DNA of 45,715 nt from Ignavibacteriales bacterium (lineage in GTDB: Bacteria > Bacteroidota > Ignavibacteria > Ignavibacteriales > SURF-24), in contig JAPLFH010000048.1 in assembly GCA_026390815.1 (NCBI GenBank), forward strand, positions 1 to 45,715, given 5' to 3'. Position numbers and translations under genes: made by a program. This document shows positions 35,165-43,948 of this stretch, one piece after another; positions within the stretch are counted from its first letter, which is position 1; the number at the start of each line of letters is the position of its first letter. The notes under the pieces were generated by a model that saw only the letters and a program-made list of their open reading frames with translations, searched no databases and had not been told where the DNA came from.

Positions 35165-36151
35165 TTGGATATTACAGCTTTAAATGAAAAAATAAAAAAC
35201 GAAAGTGCTTTCGTCGATTTACTGATGAATGAAATTGGCAAAGTGATAGTTGGGCAAAAGGCTATGGTTGAACGACTTGTTGTTGGTTTGCTTGCCAATG
35301 GACATATTCTTCTGGAAGGTGTGCCTGGATTAGCTAAGACGCTTGCAATAAAATCGCTGGCTGCGGCAATGAAAGCTAAGTTCCAGCGAATTCAATTCAC
35401 TCCCGATTTGCTGCCTGCAGATTTAATCGGTACAATGATTTACAACCAAAAGGATGGAAATTTCTTTATTAAGAAAGGCCCGATCTTCGCAAATTTTATT
35501 CTTGCTGATGAAATAAATCGTGCCCCGGCAAAAGTGCAAAGCGCTTTGCTGGAAGCAATGCAGGAAAGACAGATTACAATTAGTGAAAGTACTTTTAAAT
35601 TAGAAGAGCCATTTCTTGTTCTTGCAACACAAAATCCAATCGAGCAGGAAGGTACCTACCCATTGCCAGAAGCGCAGGTTGATAGGTTTATGTTGAAGAT
35701 AAAAATCACTTATCCTTCGCGCGAAGAAGAGTTGAAGATAATGAAGCAGAATGTAGAGAATTTATCCAATGATATAATCCAGCCGGTTATTACTCCACAG
35801 GATATTCTTAAAGCCAGAAATTTGGTGCAGGAGATTTATGTTGATGAGAAAATTGATCGCTATATACTTGATATTGTTTTTGCAACAAGGAATCCAAAGG
35901 AATACGGGCTTCCGAATTTGACAGATTTAATTTCTTACGGTGCTTCACCGCGTGCATCTATAAATCTGGCACTTGGAGCGCGTGCAATGGCGTTTATTAA
36001 AAGAAGGGGTTATGTAATTCCGGAAGATGTCCGTAATATTTGTTATGATGTTCTTCGTCATCGTGTGGCTGTAACTTATGAAGCGGAAGCAGAAGAAATT
36101 ACTTCGGAAACAATCATCCAGGAAATTTTGAATAAAATTGAAGTGCCTTAG
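35165..36151 (+). CDS. moxR: MoxR-family AAA+ ATPase
   Basis: AAA+ chaperone-like ATPase that partners with von Willebrand factor A (VWA) proteins; first gene of the aerotolerance operon. The 328 residues have the MoxR Walker A variant GVPGLAKT at 52-59, Walker B with FILADEINRAP at 111-121, then the strongly conserved AKVQSALLEAMQERQ and a sensor-1 ATQNPIEQEGTYPLPEAQ segment (about 157-174). The sensor-2 region SPRASINL (about 260) is present. The start is TTG at 35165, with GAGG eight bases before; no in-frame ATG fits the domain start. Confidence 0.93.
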   Translation: MDITALNEKIKNESAFVDLLMNEIGKVIVGQKAMVERLVVGLLANGHILLEGVPGLAKTLAIKSLAAAMKAKFQRIQFTPDLLPADLIGTMIYNQKDGNFFIKKGPIFANFILADEINRAPAKVQSALLEAMQERQITISESTFKLEEPFLVLATQNPIEQEGTYPLPEAQVDRFMLKIKITYPSREEELKIMKQNVENLSNDIIQPVITPQDILKARNLVQEIYVDEKIDRYILDIVFATRNPKEYGLPNLTDLISYGASPRASINLALGARAMAFIKRRGYVIPEDVRNICYDVLRHRVAVTYEAEAEEITSETIIQEILNKIEVP

Positions 36152-36154
36152 CCC

Positions 36155-36180
36155 CTAAATCCCCCCAAGGGGGACTTTAG
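36155..36180. repeat. GC-rich hairpin repeat A (moxR-DUF58 gap)
   Basis: CTAAATCCCCC (36155-36165) pairs with GGGGGACTTTAG (36169-36180) with one bulged C and a 3-base loop, four bases after the moxR stop. This 'CCCCTAAATCCCCCCAAGG' sequence looks like a dispersed intergenic repeat rather than a gene-specific terminator, since no U-run follows. Confidence 0.7.
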
Positions 36181-36237
36181 AAGAACAAGTATGAGTTATT
36201 ATGAAAACGATTATTGAATATATTATTGAATTCAATT

Positions 36238-36258
36238 CCCTCTCCCTTGGGGAGAGGG
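36238..36258. repeat. GC-rich palindrome repeat B (moxR-DUF58 gap)
   Basis: CCCTCTCCC (36238-36246) and GGGAGAGGG (36250-36258) form a perfect 9-bp stem with a 3-base loop, followed by TTGGGTGTGGGC. The block ends only 16 bases before the ATG of the DUF58 gene and occupies its ribosome-binding region. It looks like a dispersed repetitive extragenic palindrome. Confidence 0.75.
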
Positions 36259-36274
36259 TTGGGTGTGGGCTTTT

Positions 36275-37150
36275 ATGTTAACCAAAGAATTACTTAAACA
36301 AGTCCGTCAAATTGAAATAAAGACCAAAGGCGTTGTTAACCAGGTCTTCACTGGCGAATACCATTCTGTATTCAAAGGAAGAGGAATGGAGTTTTCTGAA
36401 GTGCGCGAATATCAATTCGGTGACGACATAAGGAATATAGACTGGAACGTTACAGCACGGTTTGGTCATCCTTATATAAAAATATTTGAAGAAGAACGGG
36501 AACTTACTGTAATGCTTCTGGTTGATTTGAGTGGGTCATTAGGATTTGGAAGTGTTGAAAAAACAAAACAGCAAATTGCAGCAGAATTAAGCGCTGTATT
36601 AGCTTTTTCTGCTATGAAGAATAATGATAAAGTTGGATTAATTTTATTCAGTGATAGAATAGAACGTTTCGTTCCGCCCAGAAAAGGAAGAACCCACGTT
36701 CTTAGAATAATCCGGGAGGTTCTTTCTTTTGAACCTGATGGGAAAGAAACCAATATTAAAGCTGCACTTGAGTATATGAACAATGCCATCAAGAAAAGAA
36801 GTATTGTTTTTTTAATTTCGGATTTTATGGACTCCGGCTATGAAAGAATTTTGAGAATAGTTGGAAAGAAACATGACTTTATAGGCGTGGTTTTAACTGA
36901 TGATAAAGAAAATTTAATCCCTAAAGTTGGTCTGATTAAAATCCAGGACGCTGAAACCGGCGAAGAAAGATACATCGATACTTCCGATAAAGTTTTTCAA
37001 AAGTGGTTTGTTAGAAACCGGCTTGAAAATTTTGAACAAAGAAAATCATTGTTTATTAAGAGCCGGCTGGATTCAATTAGTATTAATACAAATAAATCTT
37101 ACATAAAACCTTTAATTGATTTCTTCCGATTACGCGAGAGACGATGGTAA
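36275..37150 (+). CDS. DUF58 protein of the MoxR/Bat operon
   Basis: The 291-residue cytoplasmic protein has the DUF58 signature FSEVREYQFGDDIRNIDWNV (about 40-59) followed by a VWA-like domain with DLSGS (84-88) as its metal-site motif. In MoxR operons this protein is taken to be a partner of the ATPase. ATG 36275 (MLTKELLKQ) fits the family start; an upstream in-frame GTG at 36263 would begin inside the repeat sequence. No good Shine-Dalgarno sequence is visible because the palindromic repeat sits there. The stop overlaps the next ATG by 7 bp. Confidence 0.9.
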   Translation: MLTKELLKQVRQIEIKTKGVVNQVFTGEYHSVFKGRGMEFSEVREYQFGDDIRNIDWNVTARFGHPYIKIFEEERELTVMLLVDLSGSLGFGSVEKTKQQIAAELSAVLAFSAMKNNDKVGLILFSDRIERFVPPRKGRTHVLRIIREVLSFEPDGKETNIKAALEYMNNAIKKRSIVFLISDFMDSGYERILRIVGKKHDFIGVVLTDDKENLIPKVGLIKIQDAETGEERYIDTSDKVFQKWFVRNRLENFEQRKSLFIKSRLDSISINTNKSYIKPLIDFFRLRERRW

Positions 37151-38103
37151 AAAAAGTATTATTAGCAATATTTGTAATAGGTTTTACATTCATTTCTGTT
37201 AAAGCGCAGAGTGTTTCTGTTAAAGCTTCGGTAGATTCTTCACGCTATCTTGTTGGTGATTTTATAAATTATTCCATCATAATAAATCATCCAAAAGATG
37301 TTAGCGTAAATTCTCCATCTATTAAGGATAGCTTAAAAGGAATTGATTTAATAAAAATTGAACCGGTTGCAACAGAAGAAAAAGATGGGAGCGTAACTTC
37401 TACATTTAAATTTATTTTAGCTAAATACGATTCCGGAGATGTTCATATTCCAGCTATACCAATAATCTATAATCGGAAAGGGAATCAAGCTAAAGAAACT
37501 ACATTAACCAACACGGTTTATCTTACAGTAAGTACATTAAATGTTAATCCACAAAGTGATATTAAGGATGTGAAAGAACCGATCAAGATTCCTTTGGATT
37601 GGCGATTAATTTTGATGTGGAGTTTAATTGCTCTGGTTATTATTGCTGCTGGAGTTTATGGATTTTTATATTATAGGAAGAAACGATTACAAAAACTTGG
37701 AATAATTGAAGAGATAAAAAGAGAACCGTACGAAATTGCTTTGGAAGAACTTAAATTGCTTGAAGAAAAAAAACTCTGGCAGCAAGGCAGGATAAAAGAA
37801 TATCACACTGAGGTTACTGGAATCATCCGCAAATATTTTGAAGGAAGATTCCTTGTTCCTGCTTTAGAAATTACAACAGACGAATTGTTAAATGGACTTA
37901 ATGGGGTGGCAGATGCTGAATCAATTACAAAAATCACTTCTGATTTTTTGAACAATGCTGACTTAGTTAAATTTGCAAAGTTTGTACCGATGAATGATGT
38001 TAATGAAGAGATGCTGAAGCAAGCTTATCAAATAGTAAACGATACAATGCACAAAACAGAAGATAACATGCAAATTGAGTCGGAGGTAGTTGATGTTCAC
38101 TGA
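37144..38103 (+). CDS. BatD/DUF4381-like membrane protein
   Basis: The 319-residue protein has a signal peptide (1-21, ending VKAQ), an extracytoplasmic beta-rich domain (about 22-150) and one transmembrane helix (about 154-174, LILMWSLIALVIIAAGVYGFL). A basic, helical cytoplasmic tail with IKREPYEIALEELKLL follows and ends in a region like the DUF4381 tail (GIIRKYFEGRF... ITTDELL). Its place between DUF58 and batA is the usual slot of this protein. It probably helps assemble the membrane VWA complex; no enzymatic motif is seen. It overlaps both neighbours by a few bases. Confidence 0.75.
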   Translation: MVKKVLLAIFVIGFTFISVKAQSVSVKASVDSSRYLVGDFINYSIIINHPKDVSVNSPSIKDSLKGIDLIKIEPVATEEKDGSVTSTFKFILAKYDSGDVHIPAIPIIYNRKGNQAKETTLTNTVYLTVSTLNVNPQSDIKDVKEPIKIPLDWRLILMWSLIALVIIAAGVYGFLYYRKKRLQKLGIIEEIKREPYEIALEELKLLEEKKLWQQGRIKEYHTEVTGIIRKYFEGRFLVPALEITTDELLNGLNGVADAESITKITSDFLNNADLVKFAKFVPMNDVNEEMLKQAYQIVNDTMHKTEDNMQIESEVVDVH

Positions 38104-39088
38104 CACTCACTTTGCTTATTCATGGATGTTTTATTTTCTTCTGCTCCTTCCACTGCTAGCTTTTTGGTATTGGAAAACTGGCAGGAATAAATCAACCTCA
38201 GTAACTTTTTCATCATTAAAAATCTTAAAGGGATTTCCACCAACTCTGCGGGAGCGGTTACGACATTTAATTTTTGTTCTTCGATTGCTCGCTTTAGCTT
38301 TTTTAATCGTTGCTATGGCAAGACCACAAAGTTTTTCTTCGGGCGAAAATATTTATACAGAGGGAATTGATATTGCAATGCTGCTTGATATTTCCAGCAG
38401 TATGCTCGCAGAAGATTTTCATCCTAACAGGATTGGCGCTGCAAAAAATGTAATTGATGATTTCATACAGGGCAGGGTTAGTGATAAAATCGGATTGGTA
38501 ATTTTTGCCCGTGAGAGTTTTACTCAATGCCCACTTACAATCGACTACCCTGTGCTTAGGGGATTGTTGAAAGATATTAAAAGCGGTATGATTGAAGATG
38601 GAACAGCTATTGGGAACGCAATTGCAAACGGTGTTAACAGGTTAAAGGATAGTAAGGCTAAAAGCAAAGTAATCATTCTTTTAACAGATGGCGTGAACAA
38701 CGCTGGTGAAGTGGATCCGTTAACAGCAGCACAAATTGCCAAAACTTTTGGAATACGTGTATACGCAATCGGTGTGGGAACAATTGGTGAAGCGCCATAT
38801 CCTTTCCAAACACCTTACGGAATTCGATATCAAATGGTTCCGGTTGAAATTGATGAAGGAGTTCTTAAACAAATTGCATCAATTACTAATGGAAAATATT
38901 TCCGTGCTACCAATAATAAAAAGCTTGAAGATATTTATAAAGAAATTGATAAGATGGAAAAAACAAAAGTTGAAATTACTTCATACAGAAATGCTAAAGA
39001 ACTTTTTTATGGCTGGCTCGGTGCTGGTATATTTTTTCTTTTCCTGGAAATGGGATTATCGAGAACAGTTTTTAGAAAAATTCCATAG
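38093..39088 (+). CDS. batA: Aerotolerance VWA protein BatA
   Basis: Membrane-anchored von Willebrand A protein. The 331 residues have two N-terminal transmembrane helices (about 9-27 and 57-75), a VWA domain with the metal-ion-dependent adhesion motif DISSS at 99-103 and the later TDGVNN loop, and a C-terminal helix (about 305-322). Bat proteins were named for aerotolerance in Bacteroides; the ligand of the VWA domain is not known. I chose ATG 38093, six bases after GGAGG; a TTG one codon earlier is less likely. Overlaps the preceding gene by 11 bp. Confidence 0.92.
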   Translation: MFTDTHFAYSWMFYFLLLLPLLAFWYWKTGRNKSTSVTFSSLKILKGFPPTLRERLRHLIFVLRLLALAFLIVAMARPQSFSSGENIYTEGIDIAMLLDISSSMLAEDFHPNRIGAAKNVIDDFIQGRVSDKIGLVIFARESFTQCPLTIDYPVLRGLLKDIKSGMIEDGTAIGNAIANGVNRLKDSKAKSKVIILLTDGVNNAGEVDPLTAAQIAKTFGIRVYAIGVGTIGEAPYPFQTPYGIRYQMVPVEIDEGVLKQIASITNGKYFRATNNKKLEDIYKEIDKMEKTKVEITSYRNAKELFYGWLGAGIFFLFLEMGLSRTVFRKIP

Positions 39089-39146
39089 CTGACTTTATAA
39101 TAATTTTTACATTAAGATATTTATTTAATCAAAATTAAGTTACCTA

Positions 39147-40187
39147 ATGTTCAGATTTGCACATAGTGAGTATTTAAACCTTCTTTATTTAATTCCATTA
39201 CTGGTGGTTTTTTACTGGTGGACTTACAGGAAGCAGAGCAAACTACTTGAGCTTTTTGCTAATAAGAAATTATTAAAAGTTCTTTCACCTGAAAGAAGTA
39301 GATCTAAATTTATTTTAAAGAGTGGATTAAATTTGTTCATAGCCACTTTATTAATTTTAGCATTGGCAAATCCACAAATTGGTATAAGGTACGAAGAAGT
39401 TAAACAGGCTGGAATAGATGTGTTTATTCTCCTTGATGTTTCCCTTAGTATGAAGGCAGAAGACATAAAACCAAACCGCCTTGATGTTGCAAAACAATCA
39501 ATCTCAACTTTAATTCAAAAGTTAAGAGGTGATAGATTAGGTCTGATAGTTTTTTCCGGAGCTGCTTATGTTCAGTTTCCTTTAACAACTGATTATGCGG
39601 CGGCCAATCTGCTTTTAAATGCAACAAGTTTCAACACCGTACCTCAACCCGGCACAGCTATAGCCGAAGCTATTAAGTCGGCGGTCAGATCTTTCAAGGA
39701 GGATGTTAAAACTCAAAAGGTAATTATTATTATAACTGATGGCGAGGATCACGAGGGAGACATAACCGGTGCAGTTAATGAGGCTGGAGATAAAGGAATA
39801 AAAATTTATACAATCGGGATGGGCTCGCCGCAGGGTGTTCCGATTCCAATTGGTAATCAACAAGGTCAGCCTGCTTATAAGACTGATGAACAAGGGAATA
39901 TAGTTCTTACAAAGTTAGATGAACTAACTCTTCAGCAAATTGCAAACGATGGTAAAGGAAAATATTATCGCGGTTCAAGTAGTGGTAATGAATTAGATCA
40001 AATCTACAATGAGCTTTCCAAAATTGAAAAGACAGAATATGGAACTGCAAAAGTTACAGATTATGAAGATCGATTTTATTACTTGCTTGCTGCAGCTATA
40101 ATCCTGTTAATGATTGAATTCTTTATTTCAGAAAAAAGATCTGCTCGATGGGCAAAGTTTAGTAAAAAAGTTGGAATTGAATCTTAA
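39147..40187 (+). CDS. batB: Aerotolerance VWA protein BatB
   Basis: Second membrane VWA protein, paralogous to BatA. The 346 residues have transmembrane helices at about 8-26 and 57-75, the metal-site motif DVSLS at 97-101, a conserved TDGEDHEGD loop, and a C-terminal helix (about 309-328, YYLLAAAIILLMIEFFIS). It follows batA by 58 bp and precedes batC by 20 bp, the standard order. The two VWA proteins probably form a heteromeric assembly with the soluble MoxR/DUF58 pair. Confidence 0.92.
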   Translation: MFRFAHSEYLNLLYLIPLLVVFYWWTYRKQSKLLELFANKKLLKVLSPERSRSKFILKSGLNLFIATLLILALANPQIGIRYEEVKQAGIDVFILLDVSLSMKAEDIKPNRLDVAKQSISTLIQKLRGDRLGLIVFSGAAYVQFPLTTDYAAANLLLNATSFNTVPQPGTAIAEAIKSAVRSFKEDVKTQKVIIIITDGEDHEGDITGAVNEAGDKGIKIYTIGMGSPQGVPIPIGNQQGQPAYKTDEQGNIVLTKLDELTLQQIANDGKGKYYRGSSSGNELDQIYNELSKIEKTEYGTAKVTDYEDRFYYLLAAAIILLMIEFFISEKRSARWAKFSKKVGIES

Positions 40188-40207
40188 AAAAATCAGTTGA
40201 AGTTGAT

Positions 40208-40987
40208 ATGAATAATGCAATGAAAAATAGAATTTACGCAATCGGCTTGTTGTTAATAATCTTTGTGTTGTTTGCCAATGTTTCTTTTTCCCAAAGTTTA
40301 AGAAGTCTTGTTAACGATGGTGTGGAAAAATATAAAGATAAAAAATTTCCGGATTCTGAAGTCAATTTTAAAAAAGGATTAGAGAAAGCACCGGATAACT
40401 TTAACGCAAAGTTTAATCTTGGCGATGCACTTTACAAACAACAGCGATACGATGAAGCAATTAAATCCTACCAGCAGGCGTTGCAAATGTCCAAAGATAA
40501 TGAGTCTAAAGCAAAAACTTTTCATAACATTGGAAACTCATTACTAAAATCGGAAAAGGTACAGGAAAGTGTTGATGCCTATAAAAATTCATTGAAGCTG
40601 AATCCCAAGGATGAAGAAACTAAGTATAATCTTTCTTATGCGTTGAATAAGTTAAAACAACAAAAAGAAAATAAACAACAGGATAAGAATAAAGACAAGA
40701 ACGATAAGAAGGATCAAAACAAAAACCAGAAAGATCAGGATAAACAGGACCAGAATAAGGACAAAAAAGATCAGCAGAATCAAAATCAGAATAAGGACCA
40801 ACAATCCCAACAGGATAATACTAAGCAGCAGGATAAACAAAATCAGCAGGCAAAGCAGGATAAGAATAAAATGTCTAAGGAAGAAGCACAGCGCATTCTT
40901 AATGCACTAAAAAATAATGAACAGGATTTGCAAAAGAAACTTAGGAAGTTTGCAGGAAAGCGGGTAGCAACTTCTAAAGACTGGTAA
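40208..40987 (+). CDS. batC: Aerotolerance TPR protein BatC
   Basis: The 259-residue exported protein has a signal peptide (about 1-29, ending VSFSQ), three tetratricopeptide repeats (about 30-145; FNLGDALYKQQRYDEAIKSY and FHNIGNSLLKSEKVQESVDAY are clear), then about 75 residues made almost only of Lys, Gln, Asn and Asp (150-225), and a short conserved tail MSKEEAQRILNALKNNEQDLQKKLRK. Such charged tails are common in BatC. TPR domains suggest a protein-protein role in the periplasm. A foldback repeat separates it from batD. Confidence 0.88.
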   Translation: MNNAMKNRIYAIGLLLIIFVLFANVSFSQSLRSLVNDGVEKYKDKKFPDSEVNFKKGLEKAPDNFNAKFNLGDALYKQQRYDEAIKSYQQALQMSKDNESKAKTFHNIGNSLLKSEKVQESVDAYKNSLKLNPKDEETKYNLSYALNKLKQQKENKQQDKNKDKNDKKDQNKNQKDQDKQDQNKDKKDQQNQNQNKDQQSQQDNTKQQDKQNQQAKQDKNKMSKEEAQRILNALKNNEQDLQKKLRKFAGKRVATSKDW

Positions 40988-41004
40988 AAAGATGGAATAT
41001 TTAC

Positions 41005-41175
41005 AATTAAACTATACTTTGAAAGAGGCTGGTATAAAGGTATAGGGGTATAAAGGTATAGGAGTAAAAGGTATAGGAGTATAAAGTACGTAGAGATCTT
41101 TCCAATATACCCATATACCCTTATACCCTTATACCTATATCCCAGAAACCACTTTCTTTTTAGTATAGTTTAATT
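41005..41175. repeat. 171-bp foldback element between batC and batD
   Basis: Perfect 14-bp terminal inverted repeats AATTAAACTATACT / AGTATAGTTTAATT (41005-41018 and 41162-41175) enclose two arms rich in GGTATA-type units: 5' GGTATAAAGG, GTATAGGGG and so on; 3' ATACCCTTATACCC and so on. The arms can pair over most of their length. There is no coding capacity. It looks like a miniature inverted-repeat element, and in the mRNA it would form a large hairpin inside the bat operon. Confidence 0.8.
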
Positions 41176-41265
41176 TTTGCTTTGTAAATGAAAACTATTT
41201 TACTTCAAGTATATATTAGAATTACGTTTCTTATATTTGGACTGAACCTTAATTGAATCTTTGGT

Positions 41266-43119
41266 ATGATAGAAAAGAAAAAAATATTTTTTATAATTTT
41301 AATAACGTTTATAATAAACTACAATCTGGCGGCACAATCATTTACGGCTTCAGTAAACAGTACGTCTGTGGGATCGAATGAACCTTTCGAAATTTCTTTC
41401 CAGTTTAATGGAGACGAAATTAACAGTCTTAGAAATTTCCATGCACCGGATTTTATGAATTTCAAGGTTATCTCCGGACCAAACCAATCTACAAGCATGC
41501 AGATAATTAATGGTTCAGTTTCTGCTTCTTTAAGTTATTCATTTTACGTAACCGCTTCGGCTTTAGGTAATTTTACAATCGGTTCAGCATCTATCGATTA
41601 CAAGGGAAAGACGTATAAGACAGAACCAATAAAAATAAATGTTATTAAAGGTACTGCACCTCAATCACAGCAACAGCAGAAACAACAACAAAACAATGCA
41701 CAGGTAAATACAAAGAATATTGCCGAGAATGTTTTCATTAAAGCATTTGCGGATAGACAGAAAGTTTATAAAGGGGAGCAGGTTACAGTTACTTATAAAC
41801 TTTACACACGGTTAGATATTTCTTCTCCGCAAATTTCAAAGTTACCGCAATACCAGGGTTTTTGGGCAGAAGAAATAGAATCGCCAAATAGAATTTTCTT
41901 TACAACTGAAGTTGTTAATGGAAAGCAATACAGAGTTGCAACTTTGAAAAAAGCTGCTTTGTTCCCCACCCAAACAGGGCAGCTATCAGTTACACCATTT
42001 GAACTTACGATTCCTGTGGTTATTCCAAAGCAGCGCCGGCGCGGTGATATTTTTGATGAGTTCTTTAATGATCCATTTTTTAACCAGGGACAAACAGTTG
42101 ATTACAAAGCTACGTCAAACACTTTAAGAGTAGATGTTCTGCCTCTTCCATCTTCAAATATCCCGGCTTCTTTCCACGGTGCAGTAGGCGATTTTTCATT
42201 CAAAGCTTCTGTTGATAAAAATAATGTTAAGATGAATGAACCTTTTACATTGAAATTATTTGTTTCCGGAACTGGAAACATTAGTCTGCTGGATTTACCA
42301 GAAATTACTTTGCCCGCCGGGCTTGAAAAGTATGAACCAAAAACCAATGATCAGATAAATAGAAGTGGTAGAATTTCCGGGCAGAAAGTTGTTGAGTATT
42401 TAATTGTACCACGGGCGATGGGTAAAAAGGAAATTGCACCGATTGAGTTTTCGTACTTCAACCCATCCAATAACAAATATTATACAGTAAGCTCTCAGAC
42501 TTTTAATCTAAATGTTGAAAAGGGTGATGGAACTTACGGTGAGGGTGTGGCTGGATTCAATAAGGAGGATGTTAAACTTCTTGGCGAGGATATAAGATTT
42601 ATAAAAACTACTTCTGATGATTTAGTAAAAAAAGGTGATTATACATATCTCAAATTTTGGTTCTGGGCAATTACATTGCTTCCATTAATTGCTTTTGTTG
42701 GCTTAATTGCATGGAAAAAGAGAGAAGATGAATTATCAGGTAATGTGCAATTGATGAAATTCCATCGGGCAGAAAAAATTGCACGGAATAGATTAAAAAC
42801 AGCCAAGAAATCTTTTGATACACATAACCAGCAAGTTTTTTATTCCGATATTTCTCAGGCGCTATTCGGTTATCTTGAAGATAAATTGAAAATTCCCAAA
42901 GCTGATTTTTCAATTGATCGGGCAATTGAAGCTTTAAGAGATAATAATATTTCTGAAGAGTTTGTTGCAGAGGTGAGGAATTCAGTTGAGACTTGTGAAT
43001 TTGCACGATTTGCTCCACAGAGCGATGGACAGGCTACGATGCAGGAAATGTATGAACGGGCTTCCAAAATTATTATTGAATTTGAAAAGAATCTTGTTAC
43101 AAAGAATAAATTGAAATGA
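41266..43119 (+). CDS. batD: Aerotolerance protein BatD
   Basis: The 617-residue exported protein has a signal peptide (1-23, ending LAAQ), an N-terminal Ig-like domain, a Gln-rich linker (133-147), further beta domains typical of the BatD/oxygen-tolerance family (VFIKAFADRQKVYKGEQVTVTYKLY; ALFPTQTGQLSVTPFEL; a DIFDEFFNDPFF insert near 261-272), a transmembrane helix at about 463-483 and a cytoplasmic tail. It is likely the large periplasmic partner of the VWA proteins. The stop overlaps the batE ATG in an ATGA junction at 43116-43119. Confidence 0.92.
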   Translation: MIEKKKIFFIILITFIINYNLAAQSFTASVNSTSVGSNEPFEISFQFNGDEINSLRNFHAPDFMNFKVISGPNQSTSMQIINGSVSASLSYSFYVTASALGNFTIGSASIDYKGKTYKTEPIKINVIKGTAPQSQQQQKQQQNNAQVNTKNIAENVFIKAFADRQKVYKGEQVTVTYKLYTRLDISSPQISKLPQYQGFWAEEIESPNRIFFTTEVVNGKQYRVATLKKAALFPTQTGQLSVTPFELTIPVVIPKQRRRGDIFDEFFNDPFFNQGQTVDYKATSNTLRVDVLPLPSSNIPASFHGAVGDFSFKASVDKNNVKMNEPFTLKLFVSGTGNISLLDLPEITLPAGLEKYEPKTNDQINRSGRISGQKVVEYLIVPRAMGKKEIAPIEFSYFNPSNNKYYTVSSQTFNLNVEKGDGTYGEGVAGFNKEDVKLLGEDIRFIKTTSDDLVKKGDYTYLKFWFWAITLLPLIAFVGLIAWKKREDELSGNVQLMKFHRAEKIARNRLKTAKKSFDTHNQQVFYSDISQALFGYLEDKLKIPKADFSIDRAIEALRDNNISEEFVAEVRNSVETCEFARFAPQSDGQATMQEMYERASKIIIEFEKNLVTKNKLK

Positions 43120-43871
43120 AAAAACTATTCATCTTCATATTATTAATTATTTCAATCCCATTATTAGCTAATGGTGAACCTGAAAGAATACTGGAAAAGG
43201 GAAATACCTTTTACCAGAACAATCAATTTGAACAAGCGATTGAAGTTTATGAAAAAATTTTGCATAACGGATACGAAAGTAAAAATCTTTATTATAATCT
43301 TGGCAATGCTAATTTTAGAATTGGCAGAATTGGCTATTCAATTCTGAATTATGAAAAAGCGCTTAAACTCTCACCAAATGATGAAGATATAAATTATAAT
43401 CTAAAAATTGCTAATGCTCATACTGTTGATAAGATAGAAATGCTTCCAAAATTATTCTTTGTAAGATGGTGGGAATCGTTGGTAAATCTTTTCCCAATTA
43501 ATGGCTGGTTGATAACAATCTATTTTATCTATTTGATTATTCTTTCTATCGCTGCGTTATATTTTTTTTCTAAAAGTTCCTTCATACAAAGATGGTCTTT
43601 TCTTACCGGTTCAATATTCGGAATTCTATTCTTATTATCATTGTTATTTTTCTTCCTTAAATTAAATCAGGATACAAACAGCAATTATGCAATTTTGATT
43701 GAATCAACAGTAACAGTTAAAACATCGCCGGATAATCAAAGTAATGATGCATTTATTATCCACGAAGGATTAAAAGTTAAAGTTGAAGATGAATTGAACA
43801 ATTGGTATAAAGTGCGTCTTGCAGATGGAAAAATCGGTTGGTTACCAGAGGCGAATTTAAAAATAATTTAA
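43116..43871 (+). CDS. batE: Aerotolerance TPR-SH3 protein BatE
   Basis: The 251 residues have a signal peptide (about 1-20), two tetratricopeptide repeats (about 24-100; ILEKGNTFYQNNQFEQAIEVYEKIL and LYYNLGNANFRIGRIGYSILNYEKAL), two transmembrane helices (about 130-150 and 163-183), and a C-terminal bacterial SH3-like domain (about 193-251; VTVKTSPDNQSND.., NWYKVRLADGKIGWLPEANL). This layout is the normal BatE one. Translation is coupled to batD by a 4-bp overlap. Confidence 0.92.
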   Translation: MKKLFIFILLIISIPLLANGEPERILEKGNTFYQNNQFEQAIEVYEKILHNGYESKNLYYNLGNANFRIGRIGYSILNYEKALKLSPNDEDINYNLKIANAHTVDKIEMLPKLFFVRWWESLVNLFPINGWLITIYFIYLIILSIAALYFFSKSSFIQRWSFLTGSIFGILFLLSLLFFFLKLNQDTNSNYAILIESTVTVKTSPDNQSNDAFIIHEGLKVKVEDELNNWYKVRLADGKIGWLPEANLKII

Positions 43872-43948
43872 GCGAGTGAAACTTTTCTTCCCTTCATCCT
43901 GTTGAATATTTACAACTGACTAAACGATAACAATTATTAAGGAAATAA

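Noticed and set aside
36263-36274. GTG at 36263 as the DUF58 start
   Set aside because: It begins inside the dispersed repeat sequence and adds four residues not expected for the family; ATG 36275 fits the DUF58 N-terminus.
38736-39092. 118-codon plus-strand frame inside batA
   Set aside because: Out-of-frame overlap with the conserved VWA coding sequence; no family features.
40652-40840. 62-codon minus-strand frame made of Leu/Ile/Val/Phe, looking like a membrane peptide
   Set aside because: It is the antisense reading of the Lys/Gln/Asn/Asp tail of BatC; hydrophobicity is a by-product of AAR/CAR codons read backwards.
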